A stretch of 39,670 nt of DNA from Bacilli bacterium. Lineage in GTDB: Bacteria > Bacillota_I > Bacilli_A > RFN20 > CAG-288. A program made the position numbers and the translations under genes. Below are positions 8,146 to 17,604 of the stretch, in pieces. The stretch spans positions 152,128 to 191,797 of the forward strand of contig JALCRV010000003.1 of the NCBI GenBank assembly GCA_022652945.1. The letters run 5' to 3'. Under the pieces are notes generated by a model. It was given only the letters and a program-made list of their open reading frames with translations. It was not told where the DNA came from and did not search any database. Every line of letters begins with the position of its first letter. Position 1 is the stretch's first letter.

Positions 8146-9048
8146 ATGGAACAGACATTAGAAAGAAAGGTCATCTTCAACAAGAAGAGAAAGAACGGCA
8201 AGACCATCTTTTTCGATGTTTTGGCTTATACCTTCCTTGTCCTTATCGGCCTTTTAGTTCTTTTGCCCTTTATGATTGCGGTCATCACTTCCTTAACTCC
8301 GGAGACTGTCCTGAACGAAAAAGGTTTTCAGTTCTTTTCTGGCTACATCGATTTTGGATATTATTCTGACATTCTGACCACGAACAATTATGGAGACGGC
8401 AGTTTCCTTTTGGCTTTAGGGAATACTTTCTATTACATCCTACCGCCGGTTGTTTTGGGCCTTTTGAATTCCGCCTTAGCGGGGTACGCTTTCGCCAGAA
8501 TTAATTTCCGAGGCAAGAATGTTGCTTTCTACGCTTTGCTTTCCACGATGGTGATTCCAGGAATCATCGTAACCTTCCCGTCATATCTGCTTTTTATCCA
8601 AGTCTATAAAGTCAACGAGTGGTTCCCTTTATTTCCAATAATTGTCCCTGGAGCCTTCGGCGGAGTCGTGACGATGTTCTACTTAAAGCAGTATTTTACG
8701 GTCCTTCCAAAAGAGCTGGAGGAAGCTGCGGCGATCGATGGGGCTGGAAGAATCAGGACTTTCTTCCATATCATCGCCCCAGTTTCCACTCCTGCCTTGA
8801 TCACCCAGTTGCTTCTGGGCTTCAACGGCTGCTATAACGACTACCTCGGTCCTTTGCTTTATTTGGGTGGTAAGCCAAGTCTGTATACCGTTCAGCTTTA
8901 TGTCTACGGGCTTTCCACCGCTTATAACAAATCGTTCCCGCTGCTGATGGCGGGGGCCATACTCGCTTTACTGCCGGTGTTGATTCTCTATATGTTCGGT
9001 CAGAAGTTCTTCGTCGAAGGAGTCGTGATGACTGGTATCAAGGGCTAA
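8146..9048 (+). CDS. Sugar ABC transporter permease (MalG/UgpE type)
   Basis: The 300-residue inner-membrane protein has a short basic N-terminus, about six helices and a CUT1 EAA loop at 192-201 (EEAAAIDGAG) followed by FFHIIAPVSTPALI. It pairs with the permease encoded at 7233. A GGGAG ribosome site precedes the ATG. The length is normal for the family. The gene is followed after 15 bases by a surface lipoprotein gene, which shows that import and extracellular processing are co-transcribed. Confidence 0.94.
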   Translation: MEQTLERKVIFNKKRKNGKTIFFDVLAYTFLVLIGLLVLLPFMIAVITSLTPETVLNEKGFQFFSGYIDFGYYSDILTTNNYGDGSFLLALGNTFYYILPPVVLGLLNSALAGYAFARINFRGKNVAFYALLSTMVIPGIIVTFPSYLLFIQVYKVNEWFPLFPIIVPGAFGGVVTMFYLKQYFTVLPKELEEAAAIDGAGRIRTFFHIIAPVSTPALITQLLLGFNGCYNDYLGPLLYLGGKPSLYTVQLYVYGLSTAYNKSFPLLMAGAILALLPVLILYMFGQKFFVEGVVMTGIKG

Positions 9049-9063
9049 AAAAGGAGGAAAAAA

Positions 9064-11526
9064 ATGAATAAGAAATTACTGGAGAAAACCATTATGGCTT
9101 CAATGATGTGTTTTTCTTTGCTAAGCTCCTGCGGGGAGGTTACTTCTTCTAAGAACGACTCCGCAGCGGCTTCTTCATCACCGGTCAGCTCTCAAGCTGG
9201 CTCTTCAAGGAGTTCCTTGTCTTCGGATGGCAATGAAACGGGTTTTACCCATGATGATGCGCCGGCAAACTCCCTCACCACTGTCGAAGGTAATCCGATT
9301 TTCCGCAGCAAGAATTACGAACTGGTCTTCCAAGGCAAGGAGGAAGGCTTTGGCTTGAACGTTGTGAAAATGGTTGGGGAAGTCAAGACTTTCTATCAGG
9401 AACAGCCGGCCTATATCAAAATCCGTTCAAAAGGAACCGGTGTTGGAATCGAGTCTTTTAAAGAGACCTTCCTTTCCGCTCCTTATAAAGAAGTCCTCGA
9501 GAAAAACTACGGCTATTTGGCCAAAGGCTATATCACTTCCGCTGCCGGCTCTTCTTTCTATATCGAAGATAATTACTTCCTGAACCAAGAAGATGTCTTT
9601 GTCGTCAACCGGACAGTCAAAGTCTTGGCGGCGGTTAAGGATGATGCGGGCTTTGCCTCCTTAATAAGGATGAATTCCGCTGATGATATCGGGGACTACA
9701 CCAAGTTCGATTACTTCCTGCCTTCGATTCTCTATAAGAATTCAGATAGTATCGTCGGCGGGGCTATCTGCTCAAATTTAGATCTCGATAAGGTTTATGT
9801 TAAGGAAACGAGAATGGGGATGCCGATGGCTTTTTTAAGAAGCCACACCTCCAATGAATCGCTCTCTTTATGTCATTATGATCCCCAAATCGATGGTGGG
9901 GACTCGGCCGGTGGCGGGCAAGCGGGAGAAATCAATGAGACTTTCGCTTACGCTTCTCTCGGCTATACGATTATGCCTAAGCTTTCTGTCGATTTCTGCT
10001 ACCCGTGTTCGGAAGGGCCCAACACTTATGATTCCGGGCAGGGGTGGGCTAGAAGATACCATCCGGTGAAGGTGGGATTCTCCCATAATTTCGAAGTCGG
10101 AATCATCCCCGATGGCTCAGCCACCTATAACGAATCCATGGTGAGTTCCTTTAAAAAAGGCTTCACGATGTCGGAAAAGAAAGTCTACGACGTCAAGATG
10201 GATGATATCTACAGTTACGGGATTAAGATTTTCCAGGATAAATATCTTGAATATACCTCGGGAGGCAAAGTGGTCTCCGCTGGTCTACCTTGGTCTTTGA
10301 ATCTTTTGACCGGGGAATCCGCGGATACGATTTCTTTCCAGATGGGCTTTGTCGGACAACAGATTCCGGCAGGGTATCAGCTTTACCGTTACGGGTTGGA
10401 GAATAAAGACTCCGCTACTAAGACTAAAGGGCTGAATATGCTTAATTTCTGGACCGGAGATATGACCATGGGTTCTTACTTCCCTTCGGTCTGGTGGGAT
10501 CCGGATAATTCTGCGACCGGCGGGCAGAGAAGAAGCTATCCTTCCTTCCTCCGCTGCATGATCGATGGCATGGAAGGGTTGATCGATGCCTATAAGACTT
10601 CCGTCCGTTTCGGGGAAGCTAACGCTACCTGGTTAGATAGATTAACTACTTTCGGCACGCACTTAGTCGATAAGCAGAATGATGACGGTTCCTTCTACCG
10701 CGCTTATACGATCGGCGGGGTGGTCGATACGGATAATTCCAATCCTTGCTTCCAAGGTACGTCAAAGCTGAATACACCGGTCGCGATCCGCTTCTTAGCT
10801 AAGATGTACGAATTGACCGGGGACGCTAAATATAAGACCGCTGCTTTAAAGGCCGCGGACTTCTGCTACACCAATCTTTATGAGGCCTTAGGTAAATATG
10901 TCGGCGGGACTCCGGATAATCCGAATACCGTCGATAAGGAAGCGGCGACTTTCGCGATGTACGGATTTAACGCCGCTTATAACCTTTCGAAAGATGAAAA
11001 GTACTTAAAAGCTGCTGAACATGCGACTATCTGCACCCTTTCTTGGACTTACTGCTACGATTTCAAAGTCAGCAGCGATTCTCTGGAATCCAGCAAGATC
11101 AACGTCTTTAAAGAAGGAGGCGTCATCGGCTTCTCAATTATCGCGACCGGGCATTCCGGAGCGGATAATTTCTCAGCTTTCACCCACTATGAGACTTATA
11201 AGATGTACCTCGAAACGGGGGATGAGTTCTATAAGATGGCGGCTTTGATGCTGCAGAACGATACCAAGCTTTCTAACGATTATGACGGCAGGATGAATTT
11301 CGCTTACCGCGCGATGGGCCCGGAAGCCACCGCAGTCGCCGATTTCTCCTTTAGGACCGTCGGCGTTTGGCTGCCGTGGTCGACGATCGCTAACCTGGAT
11401 CCTCTGACTCAGGTGGAAGACACTTTAGGGAACAAGGATCTTTCGAAAGTGACCATGAGCTTTACAGAACAACAACAAGCCTTAGCCAGTTATGGCTCGG
11501 GTGGCAAATTGAATGGAGGGAACTAG
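9064..11526 (+). CDS. Large lipoprotein, (alpha/alpha)-barrel glycan-active enzyme candidate
   Basis: This 820-residue exported lipoprotein has signal peptide and lipobox LSSC (Cys23), with a Ser-rich spacer to about residue 60. The region to about 360 is rich in predicted beta strands. The region from about 400 to 790 holds repeated helix pairs with patterns such as KMYELTGDAKYKTAALKAADF and KDEKYLKAAEHATIC, characteristic of (alpha/alpha)6 toroids of glycoside hydrolases, polysaccharide lyases and epimerases. DGSFYRAYT resembles substrate-cleft segments of such enzymes. I cannot assign a family or a catalytic residue. A GGAGG ribosome site precedes the ATG. Its place after the importer genes suggests it trims a glycan at the cell surface for uptake. 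A non-catalytic binding role is possible but less likely. Confidence 0.7.
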   Translation: MNKKLLEKTIMASMMCFSLLSSCGEVTSSKNDSAAASSSPVSSQAGSSRSSLSSDGNETGFTHDDAPANSLTTVEGNPIFRSKNYELVFQGKEEGFGLNVVKMVGEVKTFYQEQPAYIKIRSKGTGVGIESFKETFLSAPYKEVLEKNYGYLAKGYITSAAGSSFYIEDNYFLNQEDVFVVNRTVKVLAAVKDDAGFASLIRMNSADDIGDYTKFDYFLPSILYKNSDSIVGGAICSNLDLDKVYVKETRMGMPMAFLRSHTSNESLSLCHYDPQIDGGDSAGGGQAGEINETFAYASLGYTIMPKLSVDFCYPCSEGPNTYDSGQGWARRYHPVKVGFSHNFEVGIIPDGSATYNESMVSSFKKGFTMSEKKVYDVKMDDIYSYGIKIFQDKYLEYTSGGKVVSAGLPWSLNLLTGESADTISFQMGFVGQQIPAGYQLYRYGLENKDSATKTKGLNMLNFWTGDMTMGSYFPSVWWDPDNSATGGQRRSYPSFLRCMIDGMEGLIDAYKTSVRFGEANATWLDRLTTFGTHLVDKQNDDGSFYRAYTIGGVVDTDNSNPCFQGTSKLNTPVAIRFLAKMYELTGDAKYKTAALKAADFCYTNLYEALGKYVGGTPDNPNTVDKEAATFAMYGFNAAYNLSKDEKYLKAAEHATICTLSWTYCYDFKVSSDSLESSKINVFKEGGVIGFSIIATGHSGADNFSAFTHYETYKMYLETGDEFYKMAALMLQNDTKLSNDYDGRMNFAYRAMGPEATAVADFSFRTVGVWLPWSTIANLDPLTQVEDTLGNKDLSKVTMSFTEQQQALASYGSGGKLNGGN

Positions 11527-11529
11527 CGT

Positions 11530-14436
11530 ATGAAGGCATTATTTGTCGGTGCGATTGTTTCATTGATGCTGCTTGGTACTTCTAGAGGTATCTATAAGAC
11601 TAATAATGTCGAAATCAAGCGGGCGAATTATTCCGCTTCGACTTGGGAAGTGGTGAAATCTAACGGTATCGCTAATCCGTATTCAATCGATACGGAAGGA
11701 ACTATTACTGAACAGGGGAATACGGGCTGGCTTGCTAACTATTGGATTAATAAGACCGATACGGTTTACGGAGATTATAAGATCTCCGCAACCATCCAAG
11801 GGACGGAAAGCCTGCCGAATAAAAGAGAGATGCACGCCGGGTTTATCCCTTGGTATTTAGATGACAACAACTACATCATGTGCTACATGCGTTGGGAGAA
11901 TACCGATAAGCCCAACAGTATGTCGGAAGTTGAAGTCACCGGCAAAATCGATGGTAATTTTATGGTCATGTGGAAAAATGACCAGTTCATCGTCAGCGAA
12001 TGGAACGATATGTGGACGGATAATAGAGCTCAAGGCGCTGGGGATGAATGTGTCTTTACCGTTGAGAAAAAGAGAACGGAAGCGAATGATTCCGATTATA
12101 TCCGCGCCTATATTTCTTGGAATGGGGAAGCGGATACTTTAATCGGCTTCCATATGTCTAGAGATGTGGTGAAATACGATGACCGAAAGGCTCATTTCGG
12201 GGTCTACGCTTATAACGATAAATTCACTTTTAAGAACATCGCGATCGTTAATGAGAATAACTCCAAGGTTTTTGCTCCGGTCGGAGATGGAATGGGACAA
12301 GGAATTAACGGGACATGGTCATATGACGATGTCGCTAAGTCTTATTCTTTAACTTCTTCCGCCTCGACGGCTTACAATGACAATCTGCTGACTTTCGATA
12401 ACAATATCGACTCTGATAACTATTCGATCAGCTCCGATATTGCTGTTACTCCGACTGATACTTCAGAATTGGGCATCCTTATTTATTATAAGGATGGCTA
12501 TAACTATTTAGCTGCGGTGATTAAAAAGGAAAACGGTGAGACTAAAGTCGGCTTTAAAGGTAAGTTCACCACCGCCGTCGGCTCTAATCTAAGTGTTAGC
12601 GAGGTGGATACCTTAGCATCATCTTCTGTTGATTTAAGTGCGATTACATCCCTTAAAACCCAGAAGAACGGTATTAAATTCAAACTATTTGTGAATGGAA
12701 GCGAAACGGCCAGCTATGAGCGCTCCTCCTGCACGGGTAAAGGCTTAGTTGGGTTTGGAGGAGCTAATATCGGCTTTACCGCTTCTAATATCCTTATTGA
12801 GAAAGTCCCTTATGTCGCTTACGACTGGTATTCGACACAGTTTGTCGGCGATACGACCTGTTACGTTTCCGCTAAGGTCAACGAAGGCGGAATCAGTTAT
12901 TCTGACGGTGTTTATACGATTCCTGATGCGGCGGTCGATAACGCGGATACTAATAACGTGACCTCTTTCTATTACGGCTCTAATTTCTATGGTGATATCG
13001 GAGTGAAGGCTACTTTCTCCGGGATTAAAGCTGATTCTATCTACGGGGTCTATCCTTGGATCCAGGATCCTGATAATTATCTTAGAGTTCTGGTAAAACC
13101 TGATGGGATTTTGTTTGAGAACCATTTCGGAGAGAATATTTCTTCTAAGCAGTACACCTTACCGGAAGGAGTTAACTACACCTCCGGCGATAAGATCCTT
13201 AACGTCGAAATCAAGTCGCAGAAAGTTTATGTTACCTGGGGTGGAGTCGATGCCTTGGAAGGCGGGTATTTCGATATCGTCGGCAATGACTTAGCCCTCG
13301 CTCCGAATGTCGGCATCGCCGTAGCTAAGAACGGACTCTTAGTCAAGAAAATCGCCACCACCGGTTTTACGCCTTACTCTGAAAGAAAAGAAGGCGATTG
13401 GAAATTCTACGGAGCGAGATTATCTTCGTGGACATTATCAGAGGACGGGAAGACTGTTGATTCTTCTTTCGATGGCGGCACCGCTTGGAAACAGACGCTG
13501 GCGCTGACCTCAATCCCGGATAAGAAAGATTATTATTACGCTTCCAAAGTCAAAGTCCACGAGGTGACCGGCTCGGACTATAAGACCGGGTTTATGCCTT
13601 ATTACCTCGATGGCTCTAACTATGTCTTCATCTGGATTTCTCAGTTTGCCGGAGTCTCGCCTGAACTAGTCGTATCCTGCATGCTTAATGGCAATCTGGT
13701 CGGCTATGAATGGCGTAAGACGGCCTTTACTTATTCCTATATGGAAACTGAAGTCCAACTAGAAGCCAAAATCGAAGGAGATGTAGTCTCCGTTTATATT
13801 AACAAGAGCTTCTCCCCGACCTTCTCAACAACCTTTGAAGGATTATCAAATCGCACCACTGCCGGAGCTTATGCTGGCTTTAACTCCGTCAGTTCCAAAG
13901 CGACCTATTACGACTATCATTTCTCGACTGATACCCGTAACTTCACGATGAATGAAAAGCCGGTCATCGAAGAAACTGGAACCAGAAAGACCACGGGAAT
14001 CATCGGCAATCGTATCACTTTGCCGATCTACACTGGGACTAACTCTTCCGATGAGGTCCTTAATCCGGTGGTTAGTGTGACCGATCCGAATGGAGCAAAT
14101 GTCGAGCTGATGTCTAACCGCTTTATCCCTGATACTTTAGGTGATTATGTCGTTAGAGTCACCTGCACCGATAACTGGGGCAATGAGGCAGAACCGATAG
14201 TCTATACGATTACGATTACTGAAGAACAGCAGACTTCTTCTTCGATAACTTCGGAGAATCCTTCCTCGGATGTGAATTCATCTCAAGGAAATAATAGCTC
14301 TCAGACCTCCTCAGAAAGCGGCAACAACAACGGGAATACCGGTGTTATTGTCGGTGCTTCTGTGGCGGGCGGAGTTGTAGTTTTAGGCGGAGGAGTCGGG
14401 CTGTATTTCTTCTTGAAGAAACGTAAACATCTTTAA
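11530..14436 (+). CDS. Cell-surface multidomain (laminin-G/DUF1080-like) protein, C-terminally anchored
   Basis: This 968-residue exported protein has an N-terminal hydrophobic signal (1-20) without a lipobox Cys. Four consecutive beta-sandwich-like lobes follow (about 25-245, 255-425, 430-615, 620-800). Lobes 1 and 4 share the pattern GFIPWYLDDNNYIMCY / GFMPYYLDGSNYVFIW, and lobe 3 has GVYPWIQDPDNYLRVL. Lobe 2 has GILIYYKDGYNYLAAV. An Ig-like domain (about 810-895), a Ser/Asn-rich stalk, one transmembrane helix (938-962) and a KKRKHL tail end the protein. The repeated motif recalls jelly-roll lectin-like domains (LamG/DUF1080). It probably binds, and may cleave, a glycan at the surface. It starts 3 bases after the previous stop codon with GGAGGG in the preceding gene, so it is translationally coupled. 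Confidence 0.72.
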   Translation: MKALFVGAIVSLMLLGTSRGIYKTNNVEIKRANYSASTWEVVKSNGIANPYSIDTEGTITEQGNTGWLANYWINKTDTVYGDYKISATIQGTESLPNKREMHAGFIPWYLDDNNYIMCYMRWENTDKPNSMSEVEVTGKIDGNFMVMWKNDQFIVSEWNDMWTDNRAQGAGDECVFTVEKKRTEANDSDYIRAYISWNGEADTLIGFHMSRDVVKYDDRKAHFGVYAYNDKFTFKNIAIVNENNSKVFAPVGDGMGQGINGTWSYDDVAKSYSLTSSASTAYNDNLLTFDNNIDSDNYSISSDIAVTPTDTSELGILIYYKDGYNYLAAVIKKENGETKVGFKGKFTTAVGSNLSVSEVDTLASSSVDLSAITSLKTQKNGIKFKLFVNGSETASYERSSCTGKGLVGFGGANIGFTASNILIEKVPYVAYDWYSTQFVGDTTCYVSAKVNEGGISYSDGVYTIPDAAVDNADTNNVTSFYYGSNFYGDIGVKATFSGIKADSIYGVYPWIQDPDNYLRVLVKPDGILFENHFGENISSKQYTLPEGVNYTSGDKILNVEIKSQKVYVTWGGVDALEGGYFDIVGNDLALAPNVGIAVAKNGLLVKKIATTGFTPYSERKEGDWKFYGARLSSWTLSEDGKTVDSSFDGGTAWKQTLALTSIPDKKDYYYASKVKVHEVTGSDYKTGFMPYYLDGSNYVFIWISQFAGVSPELVVSCMLNGNLVGYEWRKTAFTYSYMETEVQLEAKIEGDVVSVYINKSFSPTFSTTFEGLSNRTTAGAYAGFNSVSSKATYYDYHFSTDTRNFTMNEKPVIEETGTRKTTGIIGNRITLPIYTGTNSSDEVLNPVVSVTDPNGANVELMSNRFIPDTLGDYVVRVTCTDNWGNEAEPIVYTITITEEQQTSSSITSENPSSDVNSSQGNNSSQTSSESGNNNGNTGVIVGASVAGGVVVLGGGVGLYFFLKKRKHL

Positions 14437-14458
14437 AGGAATGAGATAGTCCTTTAAA
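14432..14458 (+). other. Intercistronic hairpin before GRE activase gene
   Basis: TTTAAAGGA and TCCTTTAAA form a 9-bp stem with a 9-base loop that starts at the stop codon of the surface-protein gene. There is no terminal U-run. It may stabilise upstream mRNA or insulate the activase ribosome site (AAGGGG). Confidence 0.45.
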
Positions 14459-14473
14459 TAGAAGGGGCTTTAT

Positions 14474-15334
14474 ATGATGGAAGAAACCGATCCGAGAGGT
14501 CTGATCTTCGATATTGAAGAATTCGGTATCTATGATGGACCGAGCATCAGGACTGTCGTCTTCTTAAAGGGCTGTCCTTTAAGATGCATGTGGTGTCAGA
14601 ATCCTGAAGGCTGGAATCCGTTTCCCGAAAGGATGGTTTCTTCCCGTTGTATCCATTGCGACACTTGTAAAAGAGTCTGTCCTCATAAGGATAAATGCAT
14701 CGCTTGTGGGACTTGTCTTCCTTACTGCCCGGTTAACGCTATTTCTATCGCCGGGGAATATATGAAGGCTTCAGAGCTTGCGGACAAGATCCTTGCTAAT
14801 GAAAAACTCTTAAGGCTAAATGATGGCGGGGTGACTTTCACCGGCGGGGAATGTTTAACCCAGACTGATTTTGTCCTTGCGGTTATTAAAAGGCTTAACG
14901 GTCTTCATACGGCGATTGAGACTTCCGGTTATGGAGATGAAAAGACCTTTAAGAAAATGATTGAAGCGGTCGACTTGGTGATGTTCGATATTAAACAAAC
15001 CGATCCTTTAATCCATAAGCGTTATATCGGAGTCGATAATGTTTTAATTAAAAGAAACCTCGATAATCTGATCGCTTCCCATAAACCGTTTATCGCTCGC
15101 ATCCCAGTTATCCCCGGGGTTAACGATAACGAAAAGAATTATCAGGAAACAGTTAACTGGTTAAAAGGTGCCACAAATCTCGATCATGTTGAGTTGCTGC
15201 CTTATAACCGTTCAGCTGGAGCGAAGTATCAGATGCTTAAACTGATCTATAAGCCTACGTTTGATGAAAAAGCTGATCCGTTCATCGATTTAGAAGTATT
15301 CGCTAAGGCTGGAATTAAAGCCAAAGTCATGTGA
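14474..15334 (+). CDS. Glycyl radical enzyme activating enzyme (radical SAM)
   Basis: This 286-residue cytoplasmic protein has the radical-SAM cluster motif C34-x3-C38-x2-C41 (GCPLRCMWC). An inserted two-[4Fe-4S] ferredoxin domain follows, with C59/C62/C65/C69 and C75/C78/C81/C85. The SAM-binding TGGEC motif lies downstream. This longer form, as opposed to the short PflA type, usually accompanies GRE dehydratases, lyases and decarboxylases. It abstracts a hydrogen from a Gly of its partner to install the radical. It lies 14 bases upstream of the GRE gene behind an AAGGGG site. A second ATG, three bases on, is an equally possible start. Function requires anaerobic conditions, so the host is expected to be an anaerobe. 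Confidence 0.93.
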   Translation: MMEETDPRGLIFDIEEFGIYDGPSIRTVVFLKGCPLRCMWCQNPEGWNPFPERMVSSRCIHCDTCKRVCPHKDKCIACGTCLPYCPVNAISIAGEYMKASELADKILANEKLLRLNDGGVTFTGGECLTQTDFVLAVIKRLNGLHTAIETSGYGDEKTFKKMIEAVDLVMFDIKQTDPLIHKRYIGVDNVLIKRNLDNLIASHKPFIARIPVIPGVNDNEKNYQETVNWLKGATNLDHVELLPYNRSAGAKYQMLKLIYKPTFDEKADPFIDLEVFAKAGIKAKVM

Positions 15335-15348
15335 AGGAGCAATAAAAA

Positions 15349-17343
15349 ATGGATTCCAAAAGTATTAGAAATGAACTGACAACTGAAAGATTTAATGAGT
15401 TAAGTAAGTTGATTCAGGATCCGACAAAAAGCCTGGTCTCAAGAGCGGCCTTGCGTCTTAAGTTGCTTTTAGAGGAAGAAAAGATTATTAAAGTGCCAGG
15501 AGAAGTGATCCCTGGGTATAGGACCTTTACCAAATTCCCGGATATCTACGCTCCGGGAGAAAAAGAAAGACTTCAGAAAGGGCATTATATTCACGAACAA
15601 GGCCGGGTCTGCAATATTTCTTCCGACTGGGAAGGCTCTTTAAAGAACGGTCTTTTATATAAAAGACAGATAGCGGAAGAGAACTTAAAGAGGAAAATCG
15701 GGGATTCCGATTTCCTTCAGGCGGCCATCGTCTCTATCGATGCGGTGCTTGAGTATGCTGACCGGTATGAAAATAAGGATCTTTCAAGAGCTATCAGATC
15801 GGGTGCTAAGCATTTTAAAGAAGCGCTGCAGATGTTCCGTATTTTGCATTTAGCTTTATGGGCCTCTAATGTTTACCACAACACAATCGGACGCTTTGAT
15901 CAGTATATGTATCCTTATTATGAAGCCGACCTTAAAGCCGGGCTTCTTACTAAGGAAGAAGCTTTAACTCTTTTAGAGGAATTCTTTATGTCCTTTAACC
16001 GGGATAGCGATATTTATCAAGGGATGCAGCAGGGTGATAACGGACAATCCTTAATGCTCGGCGGGGTCGATAAAGACGGGAAGACTGTTATCAATGAACT
16101 GACCTATCTTGCAATCGATGCTTCTCTGCATAATAAGATGATCGATCCGAAGATTAATCTTCGAGTTGATAAATCAACTCCGCTTTCCCTTTATGAAAAG
16201 TGCACTTTGATGACTAAGCAGGGGCTAGGGTTCCCGCAGTATTCTAACGATGATGTCGTAATCCCAGCCTTAAAAGACTTCGGTTATGAAGAAGAGGATG
16301 CTAGGAATTATACGGTGGCGGCTTGCTGGGAGTTCATCATTCCGGGAGTGGGGATGGATATTCCGAATATCGGAGCGATCTGTCTGGCTTCGGCGGTTGA
16401 TAAAGCCATTAAGAAGGATTTAGCAGCCTGTAATAGCTTTAACGATTTAAAGACTAAGGTTGCTGACGAATTAAAAGAGGAAGCCGATGCTTTAGAAAAG
16501 AGCCTTCGTAATCTTTGGATGGAACCGGCTCCTTATCAGTCAGTCTTAATGCAGGGTTGCATTGAAAAAGGACAGGACATCTCCAAAGGAGCTAAGTATA
16601 ACAATTACGGCATTCACGGGACCGGTATTTCCGATGCTGTCGATCAACTGGCAGCTGTCAATAAGCTTGTCTTTGAGGATAAGGCCTTGACTGCTGAGCA
16701 ATTCTTGAAGAAACTAGAAGGCTCCTTCGAGGATGATCCGACCTTGTTATTCTATTTAAGGACTAAAGCTCCGAAGATGGGAAGAGACAACAAAGAAACA
16801 AATCCGATTGCGGAATTCTTGATCGATGCTTTCGCTGATTCCTGGAAAGGGAAGAAGAACGAAAGAGGAGGGATTTTCCGTCCGGGCACCGGTTCAGCAA
16901 TGTACTATATCTGGCACGCCAGAGAGATTAAGAGCGTCTTAGCTGATGGACATAAGCCAACGGAAACTTTAGCGGCTAATTTCTCACCTTCGTTGCTGCT
17001 TTCCGATGCGGGTCTGCTTTCGGTTATTTCCGCCTTCTCCTGCCCTAATTTAAAGCGAGTCTGCAACGGCGGGCCTTTAACCATTGAACTTCATGATACC
17101 GTCTTCCGCAATAAAGATGGCATCGATAAAGTCGCACAGTTAGTCAGGTCTTTTGTCTTAATGGGTGGTCATCAGTTGCAGCTTAACGCGATCAGCCGGG
17201 AGACATTGCTCGATGCTAAGAAGCATCCGGAAAAATACGGATACTTAATCGTCAGAGTCTGGGGCTGGAGCGGTCACTTTGTTCAGCTGGATAAATGCTA
17301 TCAGGATCAGATTATTGCGAGAACATCTTACAAATCCGTCTAA
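15349..17343 (+). CDS. Glycyl radical enzyme, pyruvate-formate-lyase superfamily, unassigned subtype
   Basis: This 664-residue protein has the C-terminal glycyl radical loop RVWGWSGHF (about 636-644; radical Gly639), preceded by GGHQLQLNAISRETLLDAKKHPEKY and followed by YQDQIIARTSY, all standard for GREs. The thiyl Cys is C326 in AACWEF; Glu328 two residues on matches the Cys-x-Glu of GRE eliminases such as diol dehydratases and choline lyase, and not the Cys-Cys of pyruvate formate-lyase. The protein is about 100-180 residues shorter than most GREs, mainly at the N-terminus. It is encoded with its activase at the end of a sugar-import operon, so the substrate is probably a sugar-derived diol or a related polyol. 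The reaction is unknown; propanediol dehydratase activity is one option. Confidence 0.9.
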   Translation: MDSKSIRNELTTERFNELSKLIQDPTKSLVSRAALRLKLLLEEEKIIKVPGEVIPGYRTFTKFPDIYAPGEKERLQKGHYIHEQGRVCNISSDWEGSLKNGLLYKRQIAEENLKRKIGDSDFLQAAIVSIDAVLEYADRYENKDLSRAIRSGAKHFKEALQMFRILHLALWASNVYHNTIGRFDQYMYPYYEADLKAGLLTKEEALTLLEEFFMSFNRDSDIYQGMQQGDNGQSLMLGGVDKDGKTVINELTYLAIDASLHNKMIDPKINLRVDKSTPLSLYEKCTLMTKQGLGFPQYSNDDVVIPALKDFGYEEEDARNYTVAACWEFIIPGVGMDIPNIGAICLASAVDKAIKKDLAACNSFNDLKTKVADELKEEADALEKSLRNLWMEPAPYQSVLMQGCIEKGQDISKGAKYNNYGIHGTGISDAVDQLAAVNKLVFEDKALTAEQFLKKLEGSFEDDPTLLFYLRTKAPKMGRDNKETNPIAEFLIDAFADSWKGKKNERGGIFRPGTGSAMYYIWHAREIKSVLADGHKPTETLAANFSPSLLLSDAGLLSVISAFSCPNLKRVCNGGPLTIELHDTVFRNKDGIDKVAQLVRSFVLMGGHQLQLNAISRETLLDAKKHPEKYGYLIVRVWGWSGHFVQLDKCYQDQIIARTSYKSV

Positions 17344-17352
17344 GGATATTAC

Positions 17353-17385
17353 AAAAGGCGAAGGGACTATCATCTTCGCCTTTTT
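17353..17385 (+). terminator. Intrinsic terminator after the GRE gene
   Basis: AAAAGGCGAAG and CTTCGCCTTTT form an 11-bp perfect stem with a 10-base loop, followed directly by a T-run. It ends the importer-to-GRE operon. Confidence 0.9.
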
Positions 17386-17554
17386 CTATTAAAGCCTAAG
17401 AATTTATAAAGAAAAAGACATTGAGAAAACGATTTTTAGTCTTAAATAAATTCCATAAACTTTTAATTAACAGAGATTACTTTATTCTAGAGGTTTTTAC
17501 TTTGATCTTCTTGTCATATACGAATTATCAAGGAAAGAAAAACAAGCTTTAGAA

Positions 17555-17574
17555 AATATATACTTTTTTGACCT
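17555..17574 (+). repeat. 20-bp element shared with 21690-21709 (copy 1)
   Basis: AATATATACTTTTTTGACCT occurs here and, perfectly but in reverse orientation, at 21690-21709. Both copies lie in control regions of transport genes. The match ends abruptly on both sides. A common regulator site, most simply for the AraC protein encoded at 20749-21624, is the likely meaning. Confidence 0.7.
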
Positions 17575-17604
17575 GAGTCAATAAAAAATCATACAACATT
17601 GGCT

